64,000 nt of DNA from Arsenicicoccus piscis (GCF_022568835.1 NZ_JAKZHV010000005.1:1-64000), one strand, 5' to 3'; numbered from the stretch's first letter, positions 31,389 to 42,896 are shown. Numbers and translations: made by a program. The notes: a model not told the origin generated them from the letters alone.

Positions 31389-31424
31389 ACCGGGGCGCCC
31401 GACGAGCTCGTCGGGCGCCCCGGT
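31389..31424 (+). terminator. 36-base perfect palindrome after the receptor gene
   Basis: An 18-bp perfect inverted repeat with no spacer, five bases past the stop. The folded RNA would need to leave a small loop at the tip. No U-run follows, so it may act less as a full terminator than as an attenuator or 3' stabiliser that lets the receptor be made in excess over the downstream permease and ATPases. Confidence 0.75.
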
Positions 31425-31471
31425 CTGACCGGGTCTCCGGTCCTCCCTGCACCTGCACCTCGCCCCGGAAG

Positions 31472-32521
31472 GTGGTGAAGGCGCCACGACCTGGCGCACC
31501 ACAGCCGATGCTCTTCTACATCATCAGACGGCTCATCACCGCTGTCGCCATGCTGCTCATCGTCACGCTGACGACGTTCGTGATGTTCTTCGCCGGGCCC
31601 GTCGACCCGGCGCGGCTGACCTGCGCCAAGAACTGCACGCCCGCGGTGGTCGAGGGCAACCGCAAGTTCATGGGCTTCGACAAGCCCGTCATGGTCCAGT
31701 ACGGCGACTTCCTCAAGGGCATCGTCGTCGGCCGTGACTACCCCGACGACCCCGAGATGCGCGCCAACGCGCCGCAGACGGTCGCGCACTGCGACGCCCC
31801 CTGCCTCGGCTACTCCGTGCTGCAGAACAAGTCCGTGACGGACATCGTCAAGGACACGTTGCCGATCACCGGCTCGATCGCCTTGTCCGCGTTCGTGCTG
31901 TGGATGATCGTCGGCGTCCTGGGCGGCATCATCGCCGCCCTCAACCGCGGTAGATGGATCGACCGGGTCATCGTCGCGCTCGCGCTCATCGGCTTCTCGT
32001 TGCCGTCCTTCTTCATCGGTCTGATCCTGCTGACCTTCGTGGCCATCAAGTGGGAGATCGTCCCCGTACCGGCCTACACCGCGTTCACCGAGAACCCCTT
32101 CCTGTGGGCCCAGGGCCTGGTGCTGCCGGCGATCACGCTGGCCTGCATCTTCGCCGCGAGCTACGTGCGCCTCACCCGGGCCTACATGATCGAGACGATG
32201 AGCGAGGACTACATCCGCACGGCCAAGGCCAAGGGCGTCAAGCCGTGGACCATCGTGCGGCGACACGGCCTGCGCGCCGCGCTCACCCCGATCGTCACGG
32301 CCGCCGGCCTCGACCTCGGCGGTCTGCTCGGTGGTGCCGTCATCACCGAGCAGGTGTTCAACTTCCAGGGGCTCGGCTGGACGGCCGTCCGCTCGATCGT
32401 CGCCACCGACCTGCCGGTCATCGTCGGAATGGTCCTCGTCGCTGCAGCGTTCATCGTCCTGGCGAACCTCGTCGTCGACGTGCTCTACGGCGTCATCGAT
32501 CCGCGCGTGCGCCTGACCTGA
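31472..32521 (+). CDS. Peptide/nickel-type ABC transporter permease (OppB/DppB)
   Basis: 349 residues from GTG 31472, or 337 from ATG 31508. The latter gives the classic DppB N-terminus [10 protein letters not shown] but lacks a ribosome site; GGAAGG lies just before the GTG pair at 31472/31475. Six membrane segments, a large external loop with two Cys pairs (TCAKNC, HCDAPC), and the EAA loop [21 protein letters not shown]. The extra Cys in the loop may form disulfides. Partner of the OppC-type permease at 28443. The C-terminus is followed by a 16-bp gap to the ATPase gene with GAGGAG. Confidence 0.9.
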   Translation: MVKAPRPGAPQPMLFYIIRRLITAVAMLLIVTLTTFVMFFAGPVDPARLTCAKNCTPAVVEGNRKFMGFDKPVMVQYGDFLKGIVVGRDYPDDPEMRANAPQTVAHCDAPCLGYSVLQNKSVTDIVKDTLPITGSIALSAFVLWMIVGVLGGIIAALNRGRWIDRVIVALALIGFSLPSFFIGLILLTFVAIKWEIVPVPAYTAFTENPFLWAQGLVLPAITLACIFAASYVRLTRAYMIETMSEDYIRTAKAKGVKPWTIVRRHGLRAALTPIVTAAGLDLGGLLGGAVITEQVFNFQGLGWTAVRSIVATDLPVIVGMVLVAAAFIVLANLVVDVLYGVIDPRVRLT

Positions 32522-32537
32522 CGAGGAGAGACCCTTC

Positions 32538-33695
32538 ATGAGCGACAGCAGCTACAGCGGTTCGCACCGCGCCGACGAGCACCCGGACGAGCGCCCCGGG
32601 GGCGACCCTGCCCCCGCCCGGGACTTCACCCGCGTCTCGTCCTCCCGCATCCACACCCTCGAGGGGGAGCGTCCCTACCTGGACGTCGTCGACCTCAAGG
32701 TGCACTTCCCGACCGACGACGGTGTCGTCCGCGCCGTCGACGGGCTGTCCTTCTCGATCGAGAAGGGCCAGACCATCGGCATCGTCGGTGAGTCCGGCTC
32801 CGGCAAGTCGGTCACCAGCCAGGCCATCCTCGGGCTGCACCGGGGGACCCGCGCCCAGGTGTCCGGGTCGATCTACCTCGACGGCCAGGAGCTGCTCGAG
32901 ATCGACGACGAGGAGCTGCGCCGGCTGCGCGGCAACAAGATGGCGATGATCTTCCAGGACCCGCTGTCGGCGATGCACCCCTACTACACGGTGGGCAATC
33001 AGATCGTCGAGGGAATCCGGGTCCACCACAGCGACATGTCCAAGGCGGCCGCGAAGTCCCGCGCCCTGGACCTGCTCGCCCGGGTGGGCATCCCGAACCC
33101 CGCCAAGCGCGTGGACCAGTACCCGCACGAGTTCTCCGGCGGCATGCGCCAGCGCGCGATGATCGCGCTCTCGCTCGCCAACGACCCGTCCCTGCTGATC
33201 GCGGACGAGCCCACCACGGCCCTCGACGTGACGGTGCAGGCGCAGATCCTGGACCTGATGCGTGACCTGCAGGCCGAGTTCGGGTCCGCGATCATCATGA
33301 TCACTCACGACCTCGGCGTGGTCGCCGAGATGGCCGACGACGTGCTGGTGATGTACGGCGGCAAGAAGGTCGAGTACGGCCCGGTGCACGAGGTGTTCTA
33401 CGGACCGCAGATGCCCTACACCTGGGGCCTGCTGTCGTCGATGCCGCGCCTGGACCGGGCTCGCCGCGACACCCTCGACCCCGTGCCGGGCAACCCGCCC
33501 TCGCTGATCAACATCCCCTCCGGCTGCGCCTTCCACCCCCGGTGCGTCTACCGCGGCGAGGTCCCCGGCGACGCCTGCGTGAGCGAGATCCCCGAGCTCA
33601 TCGACACCGGGTCGGGCCACCACCAGGTGCGCTGCCACATGCCGCAGGAGCGGCGCCTGGAGATCTTCGCCAACGACATCAAGCCGCGACTGTGA
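32538..33695 (+). CDS. Peptide ABC transporter ATPase (OppD/DppD)
   Basis: 385 residues. Walker [14 protein letters not shown]-loop [12 protein letters not shown], signature [12 protein letters not shown], Walker [14 protein letters not shown], switch ITHDLGVV. The C-terminal oligopeptide-transporter domain has the GCAFHPRC...C...CH Cys-rich segment, which binds an iron-sulfur cluster in some relatives. A 45-residue polar N-terminal extension (Asp/Pro/Arg-rich) is unusual. Works with the F-type ATPase that starts ten bases after its stop. Confidence 0.93.
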   Translation: MSDSSYSGSHRADEHPDERPGGDPAPARDFTRVSSSRIHTLEGERPYLDVVDLKVHFPTDDGVVRAVDGLSFSIEKGQTIGIVGESGSGKSVTSQAILGLHRGTRAQVSGSIYLDGQELLEIDDEELRRLRGNKMAMIFQDPLSAMHPYYTVGNQIVEGIRVHHSDMSKAAAKSRALDLLARVGIPNPAKRVDQYPHEFSGGMRQRAMIALSLANDPSLLIADEPTTALDVTVQAQILDLMRDLQAEFGSAIIMITHDLGVVAEMADDVLVMYGGKKVEYGPVHEVFYGPQMPYTWGLLSSMPRLDRARRDTLDPVPGNPPSLINIPSGCAFHPRCVYRGEVPGDACVSEIPELIDTGSGHHQVRCHMPQERRLEIFANDIKPRL

Positions 33696-33705
33696 GGAGC
33701 ACCCC

Positions 33706-34785
33706 GTGACCGACGACCTCACGAGGCCCCGGACCACCGACGGGCAGCCCACCGGCGCCACCGCGTCCCGGGCGACCGGCAGCGCCACCCTCGAGGGTGC
33801 GCCGCTGCTCAAGGTGACCGACCTGAAGAAGCACTTCCCGCAGTACATCCAAAAGCTGCTGCGCCACCCCGACGCCCCGGTCAAGGCCGTCGACGGCATC
33901 TCGCTCGAGCTGCGCTCGGGCCAGACCCTCGGCCTGGTGGGGGAGTCCGGCTGCGGCAAGTCCACCGCCGGCCGCACGATGTTGCGCCTGCTCGAGCCCA
34001 CCTCGGGCACGATCGAGTTCGAGGGCGAGGACCTCACCCGTCTCGACGCCAACGGCATGCGCCGGATGCGCCGCGAGATGCAGATGGTCTTCCAGGACCC
34101 CTACGGCTCGCTCAACCCGCGGCACACGATCGGCAACATCATCGCGGCGCCGTTCGAGATCCAGGGCATCAAGCCCGACGGCGGCGTCAAGAAGACCGTG
34201 CAGGGTCTGATGGAGCGCGTGGGCCTCAACCCCGAGCACTACAACCGCTTCCCGCACGAGTTCTCCGGCGGTCAGCGCCAGCGCATCGGCGTGGCCCGGG
34301 CCATCGCCTTGCGCCCCAAGCTGATCGTCTGCGACGAGCCGGTCTCGGCGCTCGACGTGTCGATCCAGGCCCAGGTCGTCAACCTGCTCGAGGAGATCCA
34401 GGCCGAGCAGAACCTCGCCTACGTCTTCATCGCCCATGACCTGTCCGTCGTGCGCCACATCTCCGACCGGGTCGCCGTGATGTATCTCGGCAAGGTGATG
34501 GAGGAGGCCGACCGCGACGAGCTCTACGAGCGGCCGTTGCACCCCTACACGCACGCGCTGCTCTCGGCCGTGCCGGTGCCCGACCCCGAGCGTGAGCAGG
34601 GCCGCGACCGCATCCTGCTCAAGGGCGACCTGCCGTCCCCGCAGAACCCGCCCTCGGGCTGCGTCTTCCGCACCCGCTGCCCCAAGGCGCAGCAGAAGTG
34701 CGCCGACGAGGTCCCCGAGGTCCGCGAGGTCTCGCCCGGTCACCGCGTCGCCTGCCACTTCCCCGAGCTGCGTCAGGTCCTGTAG
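33706..34785 (+). CDS. Peptide ABC transporter ATPase (OppF/DppF)
   Basis: 359 residues. Walker [12 protein letters not shown]-loop [12 protein letters not shown], signature [15 protein letters not shown], Walker [14 protein letters not shown], switch IAHDLSVV, and a C-terminal GCVFRTRC...C segment as in the partner. GTG 33706 follows an AGGAGC site. An insertion [13 protein letters not shown] between strands 1 and 2 is common in OppF. Last gene of the operon; the 182-bp spacer after it (34786-34967) shows only a short cccggg-type hairpin (34806-34822) and no gene. Confidence 0.93.
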   Translation: MTDDLTRPRTTDGQPTGATASRATGSATLEGAPLLKVTDLKKHFPQYIQKLLRHPDAPVKAVDGISLELRSGQTLGLVGESGCGKSTAGRTMLRLLEPTSGTIEFEGEDLTRLDANGMRRMRREMQMVFQDPYGSLNPRHTIGNIIAAPFEIQGIKPDGGVKKTVQGLMERVGLNPEHYNRFPHEFSGGQRQRIGVARAIALRPKLIVCDEPVSALDVSIQAQVVNLLEEIQAEQNLAYVFIAHDLSVVRHISDRVAVMYLGKVMEEADRDELYERPLHPYTHALLSAVPVPDPEREQGRDRILLKGDLPSPQNPPSGCVFRTRCPKAQQKCADEVPEVREVSPGHRVACHFPELRQVL

Positions 34786-34967
34786 CCCTACCGCTGCGCG
34801 CGTGCCCGGGTGCGGCCCGGGTGCGTGCTCGGCCTCTTCCGGCACGACGGCCCACAGATGCGGGCACACACGTCGCCACCCCGTAGACCCCTCCAGCACC
34901 ACCAGCCCACCCACCACATCGCCCCTCGGCTGCCCCTGGCTAACCACCGTCTCGGCGGCGCTGGGGG

Positions 34968-35855
34968 TCAGTCGTCGATGGTGTCGCGGCCGCGGCGGAC
35001 GATCTTGGGGTCGGCGGGGAAGACGATGTCGGGGTCCTTGCCCTCGTAGTCGAACTGGTTGAGGAAGAACCGCATGGCGTTGATGCGAGCGCGCTTCTTG
35101 TCGTTGGACTTGATGGTCGTCCAAGGCGCTGCGTCGGTGTCGGTGCCGGTGAGCATGGCTTCCTTGGCGGCGGTGTAGTCGTCCCACCGGTCGAGCGACT
35201 CGATGTCCATGGGGGAGAGCTTCCACTGGCGCACGGGGTCGATCTGGCGGATCGCGAACCGGGTGCGCTGCTCGGCCTGGGTGACCGAGAACCACAGCTT
35301 GGTCAGCGAGATGCCCGAGTCGGTGAGCATCTCCTCGAACATCGGGGCCTGGTGCATGAACCGGTCGTACTGCTCGTCGGTGCAAAAGCCCATCACCCGC
35401 TCGACACCCGCCCGGTTGTACCAGGACCGGTCGAACAGCACCATCTCCCCGAAGGTCGGCAGGTGGTTGACGTAGCGCTGGAAGTACCACTGGCCGGCCT
35501 CGGTCTCGGTCGGCTTGTTGAGCGCGACCACGCGGGCCTTGCGGGGGTTGAGGTGCTCGGTGAAGCGCTTGATGGTGCCACCCTTGCCGGCGGCGTCCCG
35601 GCCCTCGAAGAGGATGACGTGTCGGCTGCCCTGCTCGCCCGCCCAGTACTGGAACTTCAGCAGCTCGATCTGCAGCAGGTACTTCTCGACCTCGTACTGC
35701 TCGCGGGTCATCCGCTCGTCGTAGGGGTAGTCCTGGCGCCAGGTGTCGATGGGCCGGCCACCCGGGTCGATGAGGTCCGGGTCCGAGCCATGGTCGTCGC
35801 GCACCGAGTACCCCTCGGACAGCAGGGTGTCGAGATATTCACGCATGTTCTGCAC
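34968..35855 (-). CDS. ppk2: Polyphosphate kinase 2
   Basis: 295 residues. PPK2 enzymes transfer phosphate between polyphosphate and nucleotides in the cytoplasm. Walker A GRDAAGKGG (85-93), Walker B FDRSWYNR (141-148) and the lid Arg region RTRFAIRQIDPVRQWKLS match the single-domain PPK2 class. Start GTG 35855 is chosen because AAGGAG lies six bases upstream; the internal ATG 35846 lacks this. A TACGGT -10-like hexamer on the minus strand (35906-35911) may drive it, divergent from mshB. GDP/ADP preference cannot be read from sequence alone. Confidence 0.93.
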   Translation of the reverse strand: MQNMREYLDTLLSEGYSVRDDHGSDPDLIDPGGRPIDTWRQDYPYDERMTREQYEVEKYLLQIELLKFQYWAGEQGSRHVILFEGRDAAGKGGTIKRFTEHLNPRKARVVALNKPTETEAGQWYFQRYVNHLPTFGEMVLFDRSWYNRAGVERVMGFCTDEQYDRFMHQAPMFEEMLTDSGISLTKLWFSVTQAEQRTRFAIRQIDPVRQWKLSPMDIESLDRWDDYTAAKEAMLTGTDTDAAPWTTIKSNDKKRARINAMRFFLNQFDYEGKDPDIVFPADPKIVRRGRDTIDD

Positions 35856-35989
35856 AGGTGGCTCCTTGGGACCTTGGCTGGGGCACGATCGGGCCCACAC
35901 GTCCTACCGTAGAGAGTGTGGTCGAGCGATGAGCGAACGTCACTCCACGCGCGGGTGAACGGCGCGCTCGGACCCGCTGCCCGGCTCGC

Positions 35990-35995
35990 TAGGGT
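35990..35995 (+). promoter_or_regulatory. -10 element of leaderless mshB
   Basis: TAGGGT followed by exactly six bases and ATG 36002. No Shine-Dalgarno is present, so translation of a leaderless mRNA is expected. Confidence 0.6.
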
Positions 35996-36001
35996 GACCA
36001 G

Positions 36002-37021
36002 ATGAGCACGAGACGACCGGTCTTCGGCGACACCCGCGAGCAGCGGGCCGCGCAGGACCAGCAGCTCGAGCACCGCCCGCTGCGGCTGCTCGCCGTGCAC
36101 GCCCACCCCGACGACGAGACGCTCTGGCACGGCATCGCGCTGGCGCACCATGCCGCGCTAGGGGACGACGTGCACGTCGTCACCTGCACCCTCGGCGAGG
36201 AGGGCGAGGTGATCCCGGCCGAGCTGGCCCACCTTGAGGGGCAGGGCGAGGCGCTCGCCCGGCACCGTCGCGAGGAGCTGCGTCGCGCGACGGCCACGCT
36301 CGGGGTCCGCTCCAGCATCCTCGGCGTCGGTCCCGCCGCGGCGTCCGCCACGGGCCGCCTCTCGCGCTGGCGCGACTCGGGCATGGCCGGGACGTCGGCG
36401 GCGGAGCACCCGGACGCCTTCGCGGGAGCGCCGTTGGCGGAGCCCGCGGCGGCGCTCGCGGAGGTGATCCTGGCCGAGCGCCCGGACGCCGTGGTCACCT
36501 ACGAGGACCAGGGGGGCTACGGGCACCCGGACCACATCCGCGCGCACGAGGTGACCGTCGCGGCGCTCACCCGCGCCCACTCCGTAGACCCCACGCTCAC
36601 CACCCGCCTCTACCTCACCGTGGTGCCCCGCAGCTGGGCGCAGGAGGACCGGGCGTGGCTCGCCGAGCACGCGAGTGGTGACCAGGAGGTGGGGCGCGGC
36701 GGGCCGGCCGCGGTGGTGGTGCTGGGCCCGGACGACCCCTACCCGCCGTCGGTGGTGCCGGACGAGGAGGCGCCGCTGCGGATCGTCGACCCCGCGGTGC
36801 TGCCGGTGGTGCGCGCGGCGATCGCCGAGCACCCCACCCAGGTGCTGCTGCACGACGGCTACTACACGTTGTCCAACCATGTGGCGACGCGGATGAGAGG
36901 CCGGGAGGCCTTCGTGGAGATGCCGATCCCGCTCTCCGTGCGTCGGCACGAGGAGGACGACGAGTCACGTACCGTAGGGGGACAACAGTCCAGAGGGTTG
37001 CCGCACGATCACGGTGCGTAG
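36002..37021 (+). CDS. mshB: MshB, GlcNAc-Ins deacetylase of mycothiol synthesis
   Basis: 339 residues. A zinc LmbE-family enzyme that deacetylates N-acetylglucosaminyl-inositol, the second step of mycothiol synthesis. Zinc ligands lie in HAHPDDET (H35, D38) and GYGHPDHIRAH (first His ~178). CTLGEEGEVIP and YRDSGM-like WRDSGMAGT agree with MshB rather than the conjugate amidase Mca, though the two are close. The last codons overlap the GTG of the VanW gene by eight bases. Mycothiol restricts the host to Actinobacteria. Confidence 0.88.
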   Translation: MSTRRPVFGDTREQRAAQDQQLEHRPLRLLAVHAHPDDETLWHGIALAHHAALGDDVHVVTCTLGEEGEVIPAELAHLEGQGEALARHRREELRRATATLGVRSSILGVGPAAASATGRLSRWRDSGMAGTSAAEHPDAFAGAPLAEPAAALAEVILAERPDAVVTYEDQGGYGHPDHIRAHEVTVAALTRAHSVDPTLTTRLYLTVVPRSWAQEDRAWLAEHASGDQEVGRGGPAAVVVLGPDDPYPPSVVPDEEAPLRIVDPAVLPVVRAAIAEHPTQVLLHDGYYTLSNHVATRMRGREAFVEMPIPLSVRRHEEDDESRTVGGQQSRGLPHDHGA

Positions 37022-38906
37022 CGACTCCACGAGCACCAAGGGGTCGGCGGTGGCGGAGCGGAAGCCGGAGCGCACGGGCGCGAGCGCCGGAGCGATCGTC
37101 GGACGGCTGGCCGCCTCGCTGGTCGTGCTGGGCGGGGTCTACACGGGAGCGGCGTACCTGCTCAGCCAGCGCGCGCCGGCCGACATGACCATCTCCGGGG
37201 TCGCGATCGGCGGGCTCGGCCACGAGGAGGCCGCCTCCAAGCTGCGCGCCAAGCTCGCCCCGCTCACCGCCAAGGACGTCGTGCTGACGGCCGGCGGCAA
37301 GCAGGCCACGCTCGACCCCCAGGCCGCGGGCCTCGCGCTCGACGTCGACGGCACGCTCGACGGGCTGACGTCCTTCTCGCTCAACCCCTCCGACGTGCTG
37401 GCCCACCTCACCGGCGGTGGCAGCCGCAAGGTCGACACCACCGTCGACCGCACCAAGCTCGCGGCGGCGGTCGCGGCCTCGGCCAAGCAGCTGGACGTCG
37501 CCCCGAAGGACGCGACGCTGTCGATCGCCACCGGCCAGGTCGTGGCCACCGACGCGGTCAAGGGCGTCACGGTCGACGCCGGCCGCACGGCCGACGCGGT
37601 CGCCGACCAGTGGCCCGCGGACGGCCCGATCGCGGCGTCGTCCCAGGTCAAGGACCCGGCCGTCACCCAGGACGCCCTGGACAAGGCCGTGTCGGGCGAC
37701 GCCAAGGCGATCCTCGCCGGCCCGGTCACCGTCACCGACGGCAAGGCCAAGGGGCAGCTCTCGCCGGCCCAGCTCGGTGCCGTGACGACCTTCCCCGCCA
37801 AGGACGGCGCCCTGGTGGCGACCCTCGACCCGACCAAGCTCGCCGAGTCGGTCCGCCGCGTCGCGCCCGCCCTGGAGGCCAAGCCGGTCAATGCGACGGT
37901 GAAGCTCGTCAACGACAAGCCGACCCCGGTCGCGGGCAAGCCGGGCACGACGATCGACCCCAAGGATCTGGTGTCGAGCGTGCTCGGGGCCGCCCACGAC
38001 GGCGCCCGCACCGCCACCGTCAAGACCACCGTGGCCCAGCCGGAGTTCAGCCTCGAGGACGTGCAGAAGTGGGGGATCAAGGAGGTCATCGCCACGTACG
38101 ACGCCGACCTTCCCTACAACCCCCCGCGCACGACCAACATCCGGATCGCCGCCAACACCATCAACGGCACGGTCATCCCGCCGGGCGGCACCTTCAGCCT
38201 CAACGGCATCCTCGGTGAGCGCACCCCCGAGAAGGGCTACCAGGACGCCATCGTCATCATGGACGGGCGCTACGAGAAGGGCACCGGCGGTGGGGTGTCG
38301 CAGGTGTCCACGTCCGTGCTCAACGCCGCCTTCTTCGCCGGCATGAAGCTCACCGAGCACCACGCCCACGCGTTCTACATCACGCACTATCCCGAGGGCC
38401 GTGAGGCCACCGTGCACTGGGACGACCTGGACAACAAGTGGACCAACGACACCCCCTACGGCGTGCTGGTCCAGTCCTCGGTCGAGTCCGGGGTGCTCAA
38501 GTTCGCGATGTGGAGCACCAAGAGCTGGGACGACATCAAGGCGCTGAAGAGCCCGCGTAGAGCGATCCGCGCCCCGAAGGTCATCTACGACACCAGCGCC
38601 GGTTGCGTGCCGCAGGTGCCGGTGCCCGGCTTCTCTGTCACCATCACCCGCCAGTTCATCAAGGGCGGCGCGGTGGCGAAGACCGACGGGTTCACCACCA
38701 GCTACATCCCGCAGGACGACGTCAACTGCCACGCCAAGCCGGTGCCCAAGGCGACCCCTGCGCCGGCCACCCCCGCGCCCAAGCCCTCCTCGGCGACGTC
38801 GAAGCCCGCCACCCCGGCGCCGACGCCCAAGCCGGCCGCCACCCCCGCGCCCGCGGCCAAGCCCGCCACCCCGGCTCCTGCGCCGAAGCCCGCCGCGAAA
38901 CCGTAG
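37014..38906 (+). CDS. VanW-domain protein with peptidoglycan-binding-like repeats
   Basis: 630 residues. One N-terminal membrane anchor (about 29-50) puts the rest outside. Two PG_binding_4-type domains (roughly 55-300) precede a VanW domain (about 350-480) with NPPRTTNIRIAANTINGTVI, PPGGTFSLN and GGGVSQVSTSVLNAAF. The final ~70 residues are Pro/Ala/Lys-rich and could span the cell wall. VanW proteins are linked to glycopeptide-resistance clusters and cell-wall processes, mechanism unknown. GTG 37014 overlaps the mshB stop; a GTG near 37050 is an alternative. Confidence 0.85.
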   Translation: MRSDSTSTKGSAVAERKPERTGASAGAIVGRLAASLVVLGGVYTGAAYLLSQRAPADMTISGVAIGGLGHEEAASKLRAKLAPLTAKDVVLTAGGKQATLDPQAAGLALDVDGTLDGLTSFSLNPSDVLAHLTGGGSRKVDTTVDRTKLAAAVAASAKQLDVAPKDATLSIATGQVVATDAVKGVTVDAGRTADAVADQWPADGPIAASSQVKDPAVTQDALDKAVSGDAKAILAGPVTVTDGKAKGQLSPAQLGAVTTFPAKDGALVATLDPTKLAESVRRVAPALEAKPVNATVKLVNDKPTPVAGKPGTTIDPKDLVSSVLGAAHDGARTATVKTTVAQPEFSLEDVQKWGIKEVIATYDADLPYNPPRTTNIRIAANTINGTVIPPGGTFSLNGILGERTPEKGYQDAIVIMDGRYEKGTGGGVSQVSTSVLNAAFFAGMKLTEHHAHAFYITHYPEGREATVHWDDLDNKWTNDTPYGVLVQSSVESGVLKFAMWSTKSWDDIKALKSPRRAIRAPKVIYDTSAGCVPQVPVPGFSVTITRQFIKGGAVAKTDGFTTSYIPQDDVNCHAKPVPKATPAPATPAPKPSSATSKPATPAPTPKPAATPAPAAKPATPAPAPKPAAKP

Positions 38907-38929
38907 ACCGCCCGCCCCGCGGTGCGGTA

Positions 38930-38935
38930 TAGGCT
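38930..38935 (+). promoter_or_regulatory. -10 element of fdxA
   Basis: TAGGCT (within TATAGGCT). Transcription near 38942 would give a leader of about 40 bases that holds the strong AAGGAGG site of fdxA. Confidence 0.5.
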
Positions 38936-38981
38936 GGCGCGGGACATCCGGCCCCGATCACCCTCAAGGAGGACCCTCCCC

Positions 38982-39302
38982 ATGACGTACGTCATCGCCC
39001 AGCCCTGCGTCGATGTCAAGGACAAGGCCTGCATCGAGGAGTGCCCGGTGGACTGCATCTACGAAGGGGAGCGGTCGCTGTACATCCACCCCGACGAGTG
39101 CGTCGACTGTGGCGCCTGCGAGCCGGTCTGCCCGGTCGAGGCGATCTACTACGAGGACGACGTCCCCGAGCAGTGGACCGACTACTACAAGGCCAACGTC
39201 GAGTTCTTCGACGACCTCGGCAGCCCGGGTGGCGCGGCCAAGCTGGGCCTGATCAAGAAGGACCACCCGCTCGTGGCGGCGCTGCCGCCGCAGGGTGAGT
39301 GA
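38982..39302 (+). CDS. fdxA: 7Fe ferredoxin
   Basis: 106 residues, a soluble electron carrier with one 3Fe-4S and one 4Fe-4S cluster. The first cluster region has [18 protein letters not shown] and the second [16 protein letters not shown]. The C-terminal extension ([18 protein letters not shown]) is typical of actinobacterial FdxA/FdxC. Start ATG 38982 is supported by AAGGAGG ten bases upstream. Its stop overlaps or touches dapC, the usual fdxA-dapC pairing. Confidence 0.95.
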   Translation: MTYVIAQPCVDVKDKACIEECPVDCIYEGERSLYIHPDECVDCGACEPVCPVEAIYYEDDVPEQWTDYYKANVEFFDDLGSPGGAAKLGLIKKDHPLVAALPPQGE

Positions 39303-39303
39303 G

Positions 39304-40418
39304 GTGCGGGTCCTTCCCGACTTCCCCTGGGACTCCCTCGCACCCGCCAAGGCCACCGCGGCGGCGCACCCCGACGGCATCGTCGACCTCTCCGTCGGCA
39401 CCCCGGTCGACCCGACGCCGCAGGTCGTGCAGGACGCACTGATCGCCGCCGCCGACGCGCCCGGCTATCCGCAGACCTACGGCACGCCCGCGCTGCGCCA
39501 GGCGGTGGCCGACTGGTCGCGACCCGCAGGTCGGCCCCCGGGGTCGACCCGGCCGGCGTGCTCCCGACGGTCGGCTCCAAGGAGTTGGTCGCCTGGCTGC
39601 CCACCCTCCTCGGGCTCGGCGATGGTGACCTCGTCGGCATCCCGAAGATCGCCTACCCCACCTACGACGTCGGTGCTCGGCTCGCGGGCGCGACCCCCGT
39701 CGTCGTCGACGGACTCGCCGCGTTCGGTCCGCCGACCAAGGGGCGCACGCCCAAGCTGCTCTGGGTCAACAGCCCGAGCAACCCGACCGGGCGCGTCCTC
39801 GGCGTGGACCACCTGGCCAAGGTCGTCGACTGGGCCCGCCGCAACGGCATCGTCGTCGCGAGCGACGAGTGCTACGCCGAGCTGGGCCGGAGCGACGACG
39901 AGGTGCCGAGCATCCTCGACCCGCGGGTCAACGGGGGCTCGCACGAGGGCCTGCTCGCGGTCTACAGCCTCTCCAAGCAGAGCAACCTCGCGGGCTACCG
40001 CGCCGCGTTCGTCGCCGGCGACCCCGCCCTGGTCCAGCGGCTCCTCGAGATCCGCAAGCACGCCGGCATGATCGTCCCGTGGCCCGTCCAGGAAGCCATG
40101 CGGGTGGCCGTCGGCGACGTCGAGCACGTGCTGGAGCAGAAGGAGCGCTACCGCTCGCGCCGCGAGACCCTGCTGCCGGCGATCGAGGCCGCCGGCCTGC
40201 GGGTCGAGGACTCCGCGGCCGGGCTCTACCTGTGGGCCACCCGGGACGAGGACTGCTGGGACACCGTCGCCGACCTGGCACGGCTGGGCATCCTGGTCGC
40301 GCCGGGCGCCTTCTACGGCGAGGCGGCCGCCCGCCACGTGCGGATCGCGCTGACCGCCACCGACGAGCGGATCGCCGCCGCGGCCACTCGTCTGGCCCAG
40401 CGATCCGTTGAGCGCTGA
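39304..40418 (+). CDS. dapC: N-succinyldiaminopimelate aminotransferase, one frameshift
   Basis: A PLP enzyme that forms N-succinyl-LL-diaminopimelate. The first ~73 codons (VRVLPDFPWDSL ... DWSR) are in one frame. From about 39525 on the frame shifts to one with VGSKELVAWLP, WVNSPSNPTGRV, ASDECYAEL, and the PLP-lysine region YSLSKQSNLAGYR. Loss of one C in a run at 39523-39525 (gacccgc) explains the break, so the enzyme is probably intact in the cell. About 371 residues after repair. GTG 39295 is an alternative start that overlaps fdxA. Confidence 0.9.
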
Positions 40419-40467
40419 GTCCGTTTCGACCTCTGACCGACGTTTTCCGGCCCCAGTCGGGGTGCGG

Positions 40468-40473
40468 TAGCGT
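40468..40473 (+). promoter_or_regulatory. Candidate -10 of gltA
   Basis: TAGCGT with a TTTCCG hexamer 18 bases upstream (40444-40449). The start of transcription would be about 90 bases before gltA, upstream of the gatccg array. Confidence 0.45.
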
Positions 40474-40489
40474 CCATCGCAGAGCCGAC

Positions 40490-40556
40490 CGATCCGCGAT
40501 GTCGGATCCCCAACACACGATCCGCACGGATCACGAGCACGATCCGACATCGGATC
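40490..40556. repeat. Array of gatccg/cggatc half-sites upstream of gltA
   Basis: Six copies of gatccg or its complement fall within about 67 bases. They pair as an outer 12-bp inverted repeat (40497-40508 with 40541-40552) enclosing a small hairpin, or as three consecutive hairpins. The last copy abuts the Shine-Dalgarno. An operator array or a translation-masking leader are both possible. Confidence 0.7.
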
Positions 40557-40568
40557 GGAGGAGGAACC

Positions 40569-41900
<1,332 letters not shown>

Positions 41901-41914
41901 TCGCCCCGCTTCGT

Positions 41915-41960
41915 ACGTCCCCGACGACCGTCAGCGCACGATGACGGTCGTCGGGGACGT
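41915..41960. terminator. Bidirectional terminator with a 19-bp perfect stem
   Basis: Arms 41915-41933 and 41942-41960 are exact complements with an 8-base loop. It starts 15 bases after the gltA stop. On the minus strand, the stop and last nine codons of the transglycosylase-like gene lie inside it. Confidence 0.85.
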
Positions 41961-42896
41961 CGCTTGCTCGGCCGGCTGCCAGGACCACGCCTCCCGGCCG
42001 GGTGCACGGCTCCACTGCCGGCTCCCCACGGTCACCTGCTCGATCCCGTAGAGCTCGGCCTTGGCCACGGCCCACGCACCGATCGCGTTCGCCTGGTCCG
42101 CACCCGTCGCGGTCACGGTGAGCGTGCTGCCGCCGACCAGCTGGCGGTCGGCTCGGATGCCGAGCTGGGTCGTGAGCGCCTGAGCGACGGTGCCCTTGAA
42201 GGTGCGCTTCTCGCTCATCGTGAGCTTGGGCAGCCGGCAGCCCATGCCGCCGGGGGTGTGCCCGGCCAGCGTCGACGCCAGCGCGCGACCCTCGGGCTCG
42301 TGCTGGGCGTAGGCGAGCGGCGCCGCCGACTTCTGGACCAGCTGGGCGACGTGCGTGATCTCCATCGTCTGCCAGCCGTCGATCTTGACCAGCGCGTCGT
42401 AGAACGCGTTGGTCGCGTGGATCGGGTCCAGCACCTGCGCCTCGGTGCCCCAGCCTTGGCTGGGGCGCTGCTGGAACAGCCCGAGGGAGTCGCGGTCGCC
42501 GTAGTCGATGTTGTGCAGCTTGGACTCCTGCATGGCCGTGGCCAGCGCGATCGTCGCCGCCCGGGCCGGCAGCCCACGCTTGACGGCGATCGCCGTGATG
42601 GTCGCGGCGTTGTCCATCGCGTCGGGGTCCAGCTGGGCCTCGTAGCTGGACGCCACCGCGCGACAGCTGGAGGACCCGAGGTCGGTCACGAAGTCGGACG
42701 CGGTGCGCCAGACGAAGAGGCCGGCCGCGATCGCGAGGACCGCGAGCACCAGCGCGACGTAGCCCTGGCGACGGCGATAGTTGGTCCGTCCGGTCGACCC
42801 CGAGCGCCCGGAGGACTTGGAGCGGCCGGACGAACGGCCGGATGAGCGGCCGGATGAGCGCAAGCGGCCCGCGCTGGTGCGCCTAGTCGTTGGCAT
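41931..42896 (-). CDS. Membrane-anchored protein, lysozyme/transglycosylase-like
   Basis: 321 residues, found widely in actinobacteria but poorly studied. A basic, Ser/Arg-repeat N-terminus ([13 protein letters not shown], from a 12-bp DNA repeat at 42820-42855) precedes one membrane segment (about 47-65); the rest is extracellular. A catalytic-type block [32 protein letters not shown] resembles the Glu-containing core of SLT/goose-lysozyme folds, Glu ~122. Some databases call such proteins heavy-metal transporters, which has no support here. Overlaps dapD by 14 bases, so co-transcription is likely. Confidence 0.75.
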   Translation of the reverse strand: MPTTRRTSAGRLRSSGRSSGRSSGRSKSSGRSGSTGRTNYRRRQGYVALVLAVLAIAAGLFVWRTASDFVTDLGSSSCRAVASSYEAQLDPDAMDNAATITAIAVKRGLPARAATIALATAMQESKLHNIDYGDRDSLGLFQQRPSQGWGTEAQVLDPIHATNAFYDALVKIDGWQTMEITHVAQLVQKSAAPLAYAQHEPEGRALASTLAGHTPGGMGCRLPKLTMSEKRTFKGTVAQALTTQLGIRADRQLVGGSTLTVTATGADQANAIGAWAVAKAELYGIEQVTVGSRQWSRAPGREAWSWQPAEQATSPTTVIVR

